DNA from: JABWBD01 sp040768665 | GTDB taxonomy: Bacteria > Planctomycetota > Planctomycetia > Pirellulales > Thermoguttaceae | Reading direction: 5' to 3' | NCBI GenBank assembly: GCA_040768665.1 | Contig: JAXGMN010000014.1 | Coordinates: 225,103 to 289,102 of the forward strand | Length of the DNA: 64,000 nucleotides | Shown: piece after piece, positions 25,501 to 34,544 of the stretch | Layout of the letters: every line of letters starts with the position of its first letter | Numbering within the stretch: the first letter of the stretch is position 1 | The notes under the pieces: generated by a model | What the model was told of the DNA's origin: nothing | The model's input: the letters and a program-made list of their open reading frames with translations, nothing else | The model's database searches: none | Program-made: the position numbers and the translations under genes

Positions 25501-25628
25501 CGGTAACCGTTCACACGCGCGGAAGAGAGGGGAAAGGTCCATGTTTTCGCCCAATATCTTTGACGCCGGAATACTCGAACTGGCCGAAAAATGGACCAGT
25601 CCCCGGCCGTGGGCGTGAACGGTTACCG
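25501..25628. repeat. Nested palindrome, variant of the GGGGACAGGCACC family
   Basis: Outer arms GGTAACCGTTCAC (25502-25514) and its perfect complement (25615-25627); inner arms around GGTCCAT (25536) and ATGGACC (25591) with flanking GGGGA/AGTCCCC. The inner part reads GGGGAAAGGTCC on the left and GGACCAGTCCCC on the right, a variant of the family core. It lies upstream of fumarase in the 421-bp divergent space 25466-25886. Confidence 0.85.
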
Positions 25629-25693
25629 TTGCCGACTGTACCATCATAGCGGGTGGTCAACCGCTGGGAACCGGCGTACCGTCGCCCTGGTCG

Positions 25694-25779
25694 GATAAAA
25701 AAGGGACAGGCACCGCAAATACTCGCGGGCCAATGGGACCGAAGAGACAAGCTTCTGCGGAGCCAGCCCCCTTTTCACC
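25694..25779. repeat. Imperfect palindrome GGGACAGGCACC/GGAGCCAGCCCCC, copy B
   Basis: Left arm 25694-25717 (GATAAAAAAGGGACAGGCAC and on) and right arm 25756-25779 pair with the family mismatches; the loop is 38 bases. More degraded than copy A. With the variant palindrome and a -10 candidate it makes up the divergent space between fumarase and the coiled-coil gene. Confidence 0.88.
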
Positions 25780-25820
25780 ACTCCACGGACGGGCACTATA
25801 CCGCTGAGGTCGAGCAGCGA

Positions 25821-25826
25821 TATAAT
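25821..25826 (+). promoter_or_regulatory. Candidate -10 box (TATAAT)
   Basis: A consensus TATAAT lies 61 bp before ATG 25887. No clear -35 hexamer is found at 16-18 bp. Confidence 0.4.
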
Positions 25827-25886
25827 GGTTGAGACACGTGCCATGTGCACCCCCCGAGAAACGGGTTGACCCGAGGAGGATTCCCG

Positions 25887-27500
25887 ATGGAAGAAATCCG
25901 GAAACAAATCCGTCGGACGCAACGGTGGCTGGCTCTGCAGCGGTTCGTTGGGGTGATTGGTTGGACGCTGTCGATTGCCTTGGTGGCGGCGCTGATCGGA
26001 ATTGGCATTGGCAAAATCTGGCCGGTCGGTGTGGCCGATTGGGTTTGGCTGGCGGGAGCGGCGGGCTTGGGGGGGCTTTCTGCTGTCGGTTGGACGATCG
26101 CGACCAGACGGCCCGCGGTCGACGCCGCAATCGAGTTGGACCGGCGGTTTGGGCTGAAAGAACGGGTCTCCAGCACGTTGGCCCTGTCGGTCGAGCAGCG
26201 CGAGACCGAGATCGGCCAGGCGCTGGTGGCCGACGCCGTCCGCCGCGTTTCGCGGATCGACGTTCGCGAGCAATTTGGGGTCCGGCCCGGCCGACAATTG
26301 CTCCTACCCTTGCTGCCTCTCGCGGCTGCGATTTCCGTGATTCTGTTTGTTTCGCCTATGGCCAGGCAGAATCCCGCCCAGGCCAACACGCAAGGCGATG
26401 CGGTCAAGAAGCAGATCAAGACCTCGAGCGAAACGCTTCGCAAGAAGCTCTCCGAGAAGCGGAAGCGGGCGGAGAGGGAGGGGCTCCAAGATGCCCAGCA
26501 GCTTTTCCAACGCCTCCAGCAGGGTGCTGATGAACTGGCGGGCAAAGCTCCGAGCGACCGCAAGCAGGCGTTGGTGAAGCTGAACGACTTGTCGCGGGAG
26601 CTGGAGAAACGCCGCCAAGCGCTGGGCGGCGGCGACGAGATCCAGAAACATTTCGGTCAGCTCAGGAACATTTCGCGGGGTCCCGCGGACCGATTTCTCG
26701 ACGCCGTCAGCCGGGGCGACTTCAAGAAGGCGATGCGAGAGCTCGATCAGCTCCAGTCGGATCTTGCTTCGGGCAAGCTCTCTGAAAAGCAGCGTCTCGA
26801 GTTGGCCAAGCAGATGGAGGAGATGAAGAAAAAGCTCGAGCAGCTTGCCGACGCAGCCCGCAAGGCGGAGGAGGATTTGCAGAAGCAGATCGAACAGGCC
26901 CGGCAAATAGGGCAACATGAGCAAGCCGACGAACTTCAGAAGCAACTCGACCGACTACGCGAGCAGCTTCCGCAGCTCGAACAAGTCGCGGATTTGGCTC
27001 AGAAACTCGGACAGTGCTCCCAGTGCCTCAAAGACGGCCAGCTTGCCAACGCGGGCGAAATGCTGAGCCAGTTGCAGCAAGGATTGGGCGAACTTCAGGA
27101 GCAACTCGAAGAGCTTGAGATGCTCGACGAGGCCATGGACCAGCTCGCGCAGGCGCGGGAGCAGATGAACTGCCAGAACTGCGGCGGGATGGGCTGCCTG
27201 GAGTGCGAGAAGCCGGGATTTGGGCTGGGACGAGGGCGAGGACAGGGCGACCGGCCGGAGGCGGAAACCGACTCGAACTTCTACGACACCAAGCCGCCGC
27301 TGAAGGTCGGACCGGGGGCGGCGCTGGTCGTCGGGGAGGTCGATGGCCCGAACCGGAAAGGCGATGTCCGCCAGGCGATCGAGGCGCAGGTGGAATCGGC
27401 ACGCCAGCAGGAGGCAGATCCTCTCACCGGTCAGCAGATGCCGCGGAAGCATCGGCAACACGCGAAAGAGTATTTCGACCGGTTCCGGGAAGGCAAGTAA
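25887..27500 (+). CDS. Membrane-anchored coiled-coil protein with Cys cluster
   Basis: 537 residues from ATG 25887 with GAGGAGGA upstream. Two helices near 20-40 and 50-70, a third near 133-153, then a very long alpha-helical, Glu/Lys/Gln-rich coiled coil from about 165 to 425. After it comes 'CQNCGGMGCLEC', a four-Cys knuckle that could bind zinc, a Gly/Arg-rich linker 'GLGRGRGQGD' and a C-terminal block with 'PLKVGPGAALVVGEVDGPNRKGDVRQAIEAQ'. Not assigned to a known family beyond planctomycete coiled-coil proteins; a structural or scaffold role at the membrane is inferred only from the shape. Confidence 0.75.
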   Translation: MEEIRKQIRRTQRWLALQRFVGVIGWTLSIALVAALIGIGIGKIWPVGVADWVWLAGAAGLGGLSAVGWTIATRRPAVDAAIELDRRFGLKERVSSTLALSVEQRETEIGQALVADAVRRVSRIDVREQFGVRPGRQLLLPLLPLAAAISVILFVSPMARQNPAQANTQGDAVKKQIKTSSETLRKKLSEKRKRAEREGLQDAQQLFQRLQQGADELAGKAPSDRKQALVKLNDLSRELEKRRQALGGGDEIQKHFGQLRNISRGPADRFLDAVSRGDFKKAMRELDQLQSDLASGKLSEKQRLELAKQMEEMKKKLEQLADAARKAEEDLQKQIEQARQIGQHEQADELQKQLDRLREQLPQLEQVADLAQKLGQCSQCLKDGQLANAGEMLSQLQQGLGELQEQLEELEMLDEAMDQLAQAREQMNCQNCGGMGCLECEKPGFGLGRGRGQGDRPEAETDSNFYDTKPPLKVGPGAALVVGEVDGPNRKGDVRQAIEAQVESARQQEADPLTGQQMPRKHRQHAKEYFDRFREGK

Positions 27501-27532
27501 CGGAGCGATGCTCCTGCGCCCTGGCGGGGGCC

Positions 27533-27766
27533 TCAACTCTGGGCCGCCTTGGGGACGGTGAAGCAGTAGATGCAGACGACCACTCCGGTCGACATCAGGC
27601 TCCAGGGCGTCCATTCTGCGGGAGTGAGGACGGTCTTTGAGGCAGGCTGCGTAATGCCGATTCGGCTCTCGTCGGAGGCCTTGAGGACAAATCGCTCGAC
27701 CCCCAGGCACTCCACCCCGATCAGAAAAACCGTCACGCCAGCCGCGAGGAAGAAGGAACGCCACAT
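27533..27766 (-). CDS. Small two-helix membrane protein
   Basis: 77 residues: helix at 4-22 ('FFLAAGVTVFLIGVECLGV'), a polar middle with 'LTPAEWTPWSLMSTG' and a second helix near 55-70 ending 'YCFTVPK'. GGAGG stands eight bases before the ATG. The pattern matches short conserved proteins of planctomycetes, from memory. No function is known. It is convergent with the coiled-coil gene. Confidence 0.65.
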   Translation of the reverse strand: MWRSFFLAAGVTVFLIGVECLGVERFVLKASDESRIGITQPASKTVLTPAEWTPWSLMSTGVVVCIYCFTVPKAAQS

Positions 27767-28069
27767 GGTTTGGACCTCCGGTTACCCACTATCGAGGCAA
27801 GAATCCGGTGGGAACGGTTGTTGCCTGGAATCAAGAATCGGCCGGAGGCGTCGGCAGGATAAGCAGATGTCGATCAGCCGCGTTCGGGGAATACGTGCCA
27901 CACCCCGGTCGCATCGGTTGTGCCTTTCATAGCGTCTGCCTGTGGCCACAATCGGGCAACGGCAGGACGCAGTGTGGCGGGCCTTTCCCGGCCCGGGTCA
28001 ACCCGCGGGCGCGACCAGACCGATTCAATGATAGGGAAACCGGCCTTTGCGCCCCGGGCGACGGTCCGG
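27767..28069. other. Intergenic region without recognised gene
   Basis: This stretch separates the divergent small membrane protein and the PAS-GAF-receiver gene. No conserved frame was found; it contains some GC-rich self-complementary patches (for example GGCCTTTCCCGGCCCGGG near 27980). The promoter of the receiver gene follows directly. Confidence 0.5.
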
Positions 28070-28098
28070 TTGTTCGGCACGGAGTATTTCTTTATAAT
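28070..28098 (+). promoter_or_regulatory. Sigma-70-like promoter
   Basis: TTGTTC at 28070-28075, a 17-bp spacer and a consensus TATAAT at 28093-28098. Transcription would start near 28105, only a few bases before ATG 28110, which argues for a leaderless message or for one of the later start codons of the downstream gene. Confidence 0.55.
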
Positions 28099-28109
28099 CC
28101 AAACAGATT

Positions 28110-29915
28110 ATGCGCCCGATGAAATCGGCAGGGTTCAACAACGGCGACATGCAGGTTGCTTGTCTGAACCATCCCTCCCAAATGAAATCCGAACAGAGCG
28201 AGGCAGCTTTGCCGGGCAAACCGCGAATTCTGTTTATCGGCCAGTCTCGGGAAATCATGGATCGGGTCCTTGGAGGTTTGGCCGACCGATATGAGATTGT
28301 TGTCGTCGAGAATCCGCTGCGAGCGCTCGCGAGCCTGACCCGCGAACAGTTCGACGGCGTGTACGTCGATTCGGCGTTTCTTCGGGAGGCGTTCGAACTC
28401 GGGAAGCTGCTGCAGAACGATCAGATCCTGGAGGGGATGCCCGACGGGGTCGTTCTTTTGGACGGCGAGAACACCATTCTCTGGTGCAATAGTCGGTTGC
28501 TGGAGTGGAGCCATCGCGAGCCGGCAATCGGTTCGAATTTCTACACCGTGCTGGGAAGCCCGGAAATCCTGGGCCCGGACTTCTGCCCGTTCCATACGGC
28601 CCTGGCAACAGGCACCGCCAGCAGTTCGACGCTGCGGGCGCACGAGAATCGGTACTTCCAGGTGCATGCGGCCCCGGTTCGCGAGCCGGGCGGTCTGCCG
28701 CGGCATTTGATCGTGACCGTTCGGGACGTCACCCGCGAAATGCACCAGCAGCAGAAGCTCGCTGCGATCCACCAGGCCGGGATGGAACTGGCGGATCTCA
28801 CACCGGAGGAGCTTCTGCAGATGTCGGTCGACGAACGGATCGATCTGCTGAAGTCGAACATTCTGCACTACACCCGTGACCTGCTCAACTTTGATGTGGT
28901 TGAGGTCCGGCTTTTGGACCAGAAGACGGGACGGCTGGAACCGCTCTTGTCGGTCGGAATGGAGCCGGAAGCGGGCCAGCGCGAGCTATACGCCCAGCCG
29001 CAGAACAACGGGGTGACGGGCTTTGTGGCGGCGACCGGGAAGAGCTATCTCTGCGAAGACACGACGGAGGATCCCCTCTATCTCACCGGGGCCAAGGACG
29101 CGAAAAGCTCGCTGACGGTTCCTCTGGTGCTGCACGACGAGGTGATCGGGACGTTCAACGTCGAAAGCCCGGAGCCGAGAGCCTTCACGGAGAGCGACCT
29201 GCAGTTTCTGGAAATCTTCACCCGTGACGTGGCTGTTGCGTTGAACACGCTCGAGCTGTTGGTTGCGGAAAAGGCGAGTACGGCGGCGGCCAGCGTCGAG
29301 GCGATCCACAGCGCCGTGGCGCTGCCGGTCGACGAAATCCTCAATGACGCGGTCAGCGTGATGGAACGCTATATCGGCCACGCGCCGGAGGTGGTGGAGC
29401 GGCTGCAGCGGATCCTTCGCAACGCTCGCGACATCAAGCAGGTCATCCAGAAAGTCGGCCAGAAGATGACTCCGTCGCAGGCGCATCCGCAACCTCCGCA
29501 GGAGGAGCGAACGACGCTCCAGGGTCGGCGGTTGCTGCTGGTCGACGAGGATTCGTCGGTCCGCAGCGCGGCGCATGCTCTTCTGGAGCGTTACGGCTGC
29601 ATCGTGGAGACCGCGCCGAATGGCTCGCAGGCGATGTTCATGGTCCGCAACAGCGGCTACGACGCGGTGATCGCCGATATTCGCATGCCGGATATTTCGG
29701 GGTACGACTTCATGATGAAGTTGCAGGAGGTGATGGATCTCGATCCCCTTCCGCTGATTCTCATGACCGGTTTCGGGTATGACCCGGGACATTCGATCGT
29801 GAAGGCCCGACAGGCCGGGCTCCAGGCGGTGCTGTACAAGCCGTTCCGGCTGGACCAGCTCTTGAGCACCGTCGAGCAGGTCGTCGATGCGACGGGGTCG
29901 GTGGGGCAGGCCTGA
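28110..29915 (+). CDS. PAS-GAF-receiver signalling protein without kinase domain
   Basis: 601 residues from ATG 28110; ATG 28149 or 28182 are alternatives with no better ribosome site. Residues about 38-95 look like a degenerate receiver ('PRILFIGQSREIMDRVL'), 110-215 a PAS domain ('ILEGMPDGVVLLDGENTILWCN'), 240-400 a GAF domain ('GVTGFVAATGKSYLCEDTTEDPLYLTGAKDAKSS'), 410-460 a helical segment and 473-595 a complete receiver: acidic D480/D481, phospho-acceptor D523 in 'VIADIRMPD', K577 in 'LYKPF'. There is no histidine-kinase ATPase or output domain. It is thus a sensing receiver that must work with a partner kinase. The metallophosphoesterase gene follows after 11 bp. Confidence 0.82.
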   Translation: MRPMKSAGFNNGDMQVACLNHPSQMKSEQSEAALPGKPRILFIGQSREIMDRVLGGLADRYEIVVVENPLRALASLTREQFDGVYVDSAFLREAFELGKLLQNDQILEGMPDGVVLLDGENTILWCNSRLLEWSHREPAIGSNFYTVLGSPEILGPDFCPFHTALATGTASSSTLRAHENRYFQVHAAPVREPGGLPRHLIVTVRDVTREMHQQQKLAAIHQAGMELADLTPEELLQMSVDERIDLLKSNILHYTRDLLNFDVVEVRLLDQKTGRLEPLLSVGMEPEAGQRELYAQPQNNGVTGFVAATGKSYLCEDTTEDPLYLTGAKDAKSSLTVPLVLHDEVIGTFNVESPEPRAFTESDLQFLEIFTRDVAVALNTLELLVAEKASTAAASVEAIHSAVALPVDEILNDAVSVMERYIGHAPEVVERLQRILRNARDIKQVIQKVGQKMTPSQAHPQPPQEERTTLQGRRLLLVDEDSSVRSAAHALLERYGCIVETAPNGSQAMFMVRNSGYDAVIADIRMPDISGYDFMMKLQEVMDLDPLPLILMTGFGYDPGHSIVKARQAGLQAVLYKPFRLDQLLSTVEQVVDATGSVGQA

Positions 29916-29926
29916 ACGGGGCTTTC

Positions 29927-31078
29927 ATGCTTTACCTCGTGCTCTTCTTGGCGCTGGCGGGCCACGTGTTCCTCTGGGCAGGCGTGGTGAATCGTCTCCA
30001 CGCGATCGCGCTGCCACGGTGGGCCAGCGATGCAATTCTCGTGCTGTCGGCCGTGGCAGGGGCAACGATTCCGGTGGCGTACCTCGTTGCGTGTGTCCAA
30101 GGCCGTCTGCGATTGCTTGACCCGAGCAGCAGGGGGCCCGAATTCAGCGTTGCCATGGTTTACGCGGCCATCTGCCTGGTTGCCCTGACAGCGACGGCGG
30201 TGCGATGGTTTGGCCGGCACATCCGGCACCGAGCGCCGGACGTGCTGCGACGCCACGGCAGCCGGATCGTCGCGTTGAAGCCGGCCACCGAGGACGACGA
30301 ACATCATTTCCTCGCGCGGATGCCCGGCAATGAGGTGCTTCAGCTCGACGTCACCGACCGGGGCGTTGAATTGCCGCGGATGCCGGCCGGGCTGGAAGGG
30401 CTTACGATCATCCATCTCTCCGATCTGCACTTCACGGGCCGCGTCGGGAAGGGTTACTTTCAGGAGGTGGTCCGGTTGAGCAACGAGGCCGAGCCCGATT
30501 TGGTGGCGATCACGGGCGACCTGGTCGATTTCGACGAATGCATCGACTGGATGCCCGGCACGCTCGGCCGGCTGAGTGCGCGGTACGGCGTCTATTTCAT
30601 CCTGGGCAACCACGATTTGGAGGTCGATACGGCGCGGCTTCGCTCGGTGCTGACGGGTTGCGGGCTGTTCGATCTCGGCGGCCGTTGGGTGGAGATTTCG
30701 CTCCGGGGGGAGCGAGTTGTCCTGGCGGGCAACGAGCTTCCCTGGATCGCACCGGCCGCCGATCTGCGCAACGCCCCGCCGCCACGGCCCGATGGCCCGC
30801 TGCGAATCCTCCTGGCCCACACGCCCGATCAGTTGGGATGGGCACGGGCGCATGACGTGGACCTCATGTTTGCCGGGCATACGCACGGCGGGCAGATCCG
30901 CATTCCTGTGCTCGGCCCACTGCTGTCGCCGAGTTTGAAAGGCGTCACCTACGCGTCCGGCCTCTTCTACGCTCCGCCGACGGTGATGCAGGTGAGCCGC
31001 GGAGTCTCGGGGCTTTTTCCCTTGCGGGTGAACTGCGCGCCGGAGATGATCCGGACGGTGCTGCACGCGCGGAGTTGA
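29927..31078 (+). CDS. Membrane-anchored metallophosphoesterase
   Basis: 383 residues. Three hydrophobic segments in the first 95 residues anchor it; the calcineurin-like domain follows with all metal motifs: 'DLH' at 166-168, 'GDLVD' at 197-201, 'GNHD' at 227-230, 'AHTPD' at 297 and 'GHTHGGQ' at 317-323. The layout matches the YkuE/LpxH-like two-metal phosphoesterases; the substrate could be a nucleotide-lipid or phosphodiester at the membrane. It sits 11 bp behind the receiver-protein gene and is convergent with the PEPCK fusion gene. Confidence 0.87.
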   Translation: MLYLVLFLALAGHVFLWAGVVNRLHAIALPRWASDAILVLSAVAGATIPVAYLVACVQGRLRLLDPSSRGPEFSVAMVYAAICLVALTATAVRWFGRHIRHRAPDVLRRHGSRIVALKPATEDDEHHFLARMPGNEVLQLDVTDRGVELPRMPAGLEGLTIIHLSDLHFTGRVGKGYFQEVVRLSNEAEPDLVAITGDLVDFDECIDWMPGTLGRLSARYGVYFILGNHDLEVDTARLRSVLTGCGLFDLGGRWVEISLRGERVVLAGNELPWIAPAADLRNAPPPRPDGPLRILLAHTPDQLGWARAHDVDLMFAGHTHGGQIRIPVLGPLLSPSLKGVTYASGLFYAPPTVMQVSRGVSGLFPLRVNCAPEMIRTVLHARS

Positions 31079-31146
31079 GGGGCTGATGGTTGCCGGGCGA
31101 CGTTGCGGCGCGGGCATTGGTGCGCATCGCTCACCCTTATTGGTCC

Positions 31147-34100
31147 CTAGCCGAGCAGGTCGCGTGCGGCGGAGGCCATCTGGCTGTAGACCTGGGGCAG
31201 CTCCTCGATCTCGGCGGAGGAGAAAGCTACGCGGATGTCGCGGTCGCCGTCGGCGATCACTCCGATACCGTACTTCTCCAGCAGGTGCTTGCGGAACGTT
31301 TCCGCATCCAGACCCTTCAACTTGATGCACATGAAGTAGCCGGAGTTGAAGGGATAGGGCTCCCAAAACCTGGCATATTCGGGATCGCCAAGGATCTTGT
31401 GGACCTCCTTGGCGCGGGCTTCGAGCGTGGCCTTTTTCTGCTGACGCTCCTTCTGGATCTGGTCGCCTTCCATCGCTTTGGCGAGCACCGATTGCGCGAC
31501 GTGCGAGCAGTTCGAGATGGCGCTGCGGACCGCACCGGCGGCCTTCTTCTCCAAGGCGCCGTAGAGCGCCTCCGGGCTGAGAAACGCTTTCGAGCTGAAT
31601 GTCAGCATGCCGGTGCGGAATCCCCAGACGAAATCCTCTTTGGTCGGGCCGTCGACCTTGACCGCCAGGATACGTTCGTGGGCCTCAGCCAGCCGGGCGA
31701 AGAGCGACTCCTGTGCGACGTCGTCCTCGTAGAAGAGGCCGAAGTAGGCGTCGTCGGAAACCACGATCAGGTTGCGGCCATCCTCGGCCGCCTCGCGCAG
31801 CACGCCGACGATGACGTCGGCCTCGCTGGTGGTGATCGAATAGCCGGTGGGGTTGTTGGGGAAGTTCATGATGAGGATGGTCTTCCAGCTCCCGGCGCGC
31901 GTGGCCAGGGCTTGCCGCAGGGCCTCGACGTTGAAACCGCCGCTGGCGTTGAACAGCGGGTAGGTCGCGAGCTGGGCCTGGTACCGGGTCGCAAAAAGCA
32001 ACTCGTAGTTCTCCCAGAACTTATCGGGCAGCAGCACCATGTCGCCCTTGTCGACGAACAGGTCGGCCACGAGGCTCAGCGCGTGGGTAACGCCGCTGGT
32101 GACGATCGGCGTCGAGAAGCTCTTGCCCTGCAGGCTGGGGTTCTTGCGCAGCAAACCTTCACGCCATCGTTTCCGGAGATCGGGCCGGCCGGTTGCCGGC
32201 GCATAGCTGAGCACCTCGCCGGGCTCCAATTCCGGAAAGTACTTCATGATCGATGGCAAATACATCGGCTTGCCGTTTTCGCGCGCGATGCCGATCGTGG
32301 CGTCGCACTGCTTCGCCTTTTCCTTGGCCTCGGCGCTCTGCGCGAGAATACCCTTGGGGAAATAAAGCCGTTTGCCGAGATCCGAAAGCATCGCGTAGAC
32401 GTTCGAGTTCTCTCGCTCGATCACGTCGTTCAACTCGGCGGCCAACGGCCGGACTTCGGCGCCGGGCTTCATCAGCGATACCGGGGCCCGCAAACGCAGC
32501 CGCAGGGACTCGAGCTGCTCCCAGAGGGCCTTGGGGAACCGTTGACCGAACTGTTGAAAGAAGCTTGCGATCCCTTCCGTTTCGGTGTACCAGTCGTCGC
32601 GATTGACCGCCGAGAGCTTGTCGAGTGCCTCGCTGGAGATGTCCAGGCCGGTCAGATCCAGGCTGGTGGGAGCTGGAACATAGCCGATCGGCGTCTTGAT
32701 CGCATCGGCCTCACCGCGGCAGCGATCGAGAATCCACTCGATCACGCGCAAGTTCTCGCCGAAGCCGGGCCAAAGGTAATTGCCGTCCTCGTCGGTCCGG
32801 AACCAGTTGACGTGGAAGATCTTGGGCGGATTGCTCATCCGCTTGCCGGTGCTGAGCCAGTGCTCGAAGTAGTCGCCCATGTGGTAACCGCAAAACGGCA
32901 GCATGGCCATCGGATCGCGCCGGACCTCGCCGATCTTGCCGAACTGGGCCGCCGTCCTTTCGGAGGCCATGGTGGCTCCGACGAACACGCCGTGCTCCCA
33001 ATCGAACGACTCGTAGACCAGCGGAGCAAGCCGGGCTCGACGGCCGCCGAAGACGATCGCCGAAATCGGCACGCCATGGTGATGCTGGGTTCGGAACGAA
33101 GTCGACGGGCACTGGGCCAGCGGCGCGGTGAAACGGCTGTTCGGGTGCGCGCCGAGCACGGGGTTGCCCTTCTCGTCCTTCATGCCGGGCCGCCAGGGCT
33201 GTCCCTTCCAGTCCCAGCCTTCTTCGGGCGGATCCTCGTCGCAGCCTTCCCACCAGACGGTCCCATCCTTCGTCAACACCACGTTGGTGAAGATGGTGTT
33301 TTTCTGAATGGTTTTCATCATGTTGGGATTGCTTTTCGTGTTGGTTCCCGGGGCCACACCAAAGAAGCCGGTCTCCGGGTTGATCGCCCAAAGGCGTCCG
33401 TCGGTATCGATTCGCATCCAGGCGATGTCGTCGCCTACCGTCCAGATGCGGTACCCCTTACACCGGAGCCCCTCAGGCGGCACAAGCATGGCCAGGTTGG
33501 TCTTCCCGCAGGCACTCGGAAACGCCGCAGCCACATACTCGACCCTTCCCTTTGGATCTTCGACCCCCATGATCAGCATGTGCTCGGCCAGCCAGCCCTC
33601 TCGTTCGCCCAGGTTGCTGGCGATTCGCAGCGCCAGGCACTTCTTGCCCAGCAGGACGTTGCCGCCGTAGCCGGAGCCGACGCTCCAGATCGCGTTGTCC
33701 TCGGGAAAATGGAGGATCAGACGGCGTTTGATATCCCGCTCCGCCTTGCCGTGGAGGCATTTGGTGAACTCGCCGGCGGTGCCGAGCTGCTTGAGGACCG
33801 GGCTGCCGACGTGAGTCATGATCCGCATGTTCAATACGACGTAGATGCTGTCGGTGAGCTCTACGCCGATCTTGCTGAAAGGAGAGCCGACCGGCCCCAT
33901 CGAGAACGGAATGACGTACATCGTCCGCCCGCGCATCGAGCCGCGAAAGATCTCGCGAGCCTTGCGATAGGCCTCTTCGGGCGACATCCAGTTGTTCGTC
34001 GGGCCGGCGTCGTCACGACGGGTGGTGCAGATGAACGTCAAGTCTTCGGTGCGGGCAACATCGTTGATCGCGGTGCGGTGGTAGAGGCACCCGGGGAACT

Positions 34101-34257
34101 TCTTGCTGTTCAGGGGAATGATCTCGCCCGTGGCCGAGGCCTGTTGAATCAGCCAGTCTTTCTCCTCTTCGGAACCGTCGATCCAAACGATCTGATCCGG
34201 CTGGCACAGGCGAGCCTGTTCCTCTACCCATTCCTGCAGCTTACGATGCTGGTTCAC
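31147..34257 (-). CDS. PEP carboxykinase (GTP)-aminotransferase fusion protein
   Basis: 1036 residues in one frame. Residues 1-590 are a complete GTP-dependent PEP carboxykinase (oxaloacetate + GTP to PEP + CO2 + GDP): the kinase signature 'FPSACGKTN' is at 246-254, 'HRTAINDVARTEDLTFICT' near 60, and 'PFCGYHMGDYFEHW' near 454. After a short linker, residues 603-1036 are a complete fold-type I PLP aminotransferase: 'NFPNNPTG' at 798-805, 'SDDAYFGL' at 834-841, the PLP lysine K873 in 'PTKEDFVWGFRTG', R881, and 'RVAFSS' near the end. If the second half is an aspartate-type transaminase, both share oxaloacetate. GTG 34257 has GGGGA upstream. No stop or slip site is seen at the junction. Confidence 0.9.
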   Translation of the reverse strand: MNQHRKLQEWVEEQARLCQPDQIVWIDGSEEEKDWLIQQASATGEIIPLNSKKFPGCLYHRTAINDVARTEDLTFICTTRRDDAGPTNNWMSPEEAYRKAREIFRGSMRGRTMYVIPFSMGPVGSPFSKIGVELTDSIYVVLNMRIMTHVGSPVLKQLGTAGEFTKCLHGKAERDIKRRLILHFPEDNAIWSVGSGYGGNVLLGKKCLALRIASNLGEREGWLAEHMLIMGVEDPKGRVEYVAAAFPSACGKTNLAMLVPPEGLRCKGYRIWTVGDDIAWMRIDTDGRLWAINPETGFFGVAPGTNTKSNPNMMKTIQKNTIFTNVVLTKDGTVWWEGCDEDPPEEGWDWKGQPWRPGMKDEKGNPVLGAHPNSRFTAPLAQCPSTSFRTQHHHGVPISAIVFGGRRARLAPLVYESFDWEHGVFVGATMASERTAAQFGKIGEVRRDPMAMLPFCGYHMGDYFEHWLSTGKRMSNPPKIFHVNWFRTDEDGNYLWPGFGENLRVIEWILDRCRGEADAIKTPIGYVPAPTSLDLTGLDISSEALDKLSAVNRDDWYTETEGIASFFQQFGQRFPKALWEQLESLRLRLRAPVSLMKPGAEVRPLAAELNDVIERENSNVYAMLSDLGKRLYFPKGILAQSAEAKEKAKQCDATIGIARENGKPMYLPSIMKYFPELEPGEVLSYAPATGRPDLRKRWREGLLRKNPSLQGKSFSTPIVTSGVTHALSLVADLFVDKGDMVLLPDKFWENYELLFATRYQAQLATYPLFNASGGFNVEALRQALATRAGSWKTILIMNFPNNPTGYSITTSEADVIVGVLREAAEDGRNLIVVSDDAYFGLFYEDDVAQESLFARLAEAHERILAVKVDGPTKEDFVWGFRTGMLTFSSKAFLSPEALYGALEKKAAGAVRSAISNCSHVAQSVLAKAMEGDQIQKERQQKKATLEARAKEVHKILGDPEYARFWEPYPFNSGYFMCIKLKGLDAETFRKHLLEKYGIGVIADGDRDIRVAFSSAEIEELPQVYSQMASAARDLLG

Positions 34258-34544
34258 GTCGGTTTCCCCGGGTTGCGCGGGCGTAAGTCAGATAGTCGCA
34301 GACAGTGACAAACCTAATTAGTTTGCACTCTTACCGGAGGTTTCGCAAGTGCCTCCGGCGAACTGGCAGAGAATTTCGCCGCTTTCCCCCCACCCCCTGG
34401 ACCGCCTCGATCCATCTTGGCTGCATCGTGTGCGGCCGGAACGGCAGGCCAAACTCGCAGAATGCGGGGTTTCAGGCCCGATTTACCGGCCCGACGCACG
34501 CGAGTGGGGGCTCCGCGTGGCCGCCCCTGTAAAGGTCCTAAAGG
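34258..34544. other. Upstream region of the PEPCK fusion, no gene
   Basis: Together with the palindrome copy C (34545-34643) this is a 400-bp space between two minus-strand genes. The first 70 bases are AT-richer (CTAATTAG near 34313) and probably hold the promoter of the fusion gene, but no clear -35/-10 pair was found. The rest shows nothing recognisable. Confidence 0.45.

Noticed and set aside
31090..34308. Open frame of about 1070 codons on the plus strand opposite the PEPCK fusion
   Set aside because: It mirrors the coding frame of a well-conserved gene; GC-rich third positions remove stops on the other strand. No domain is recognisable.
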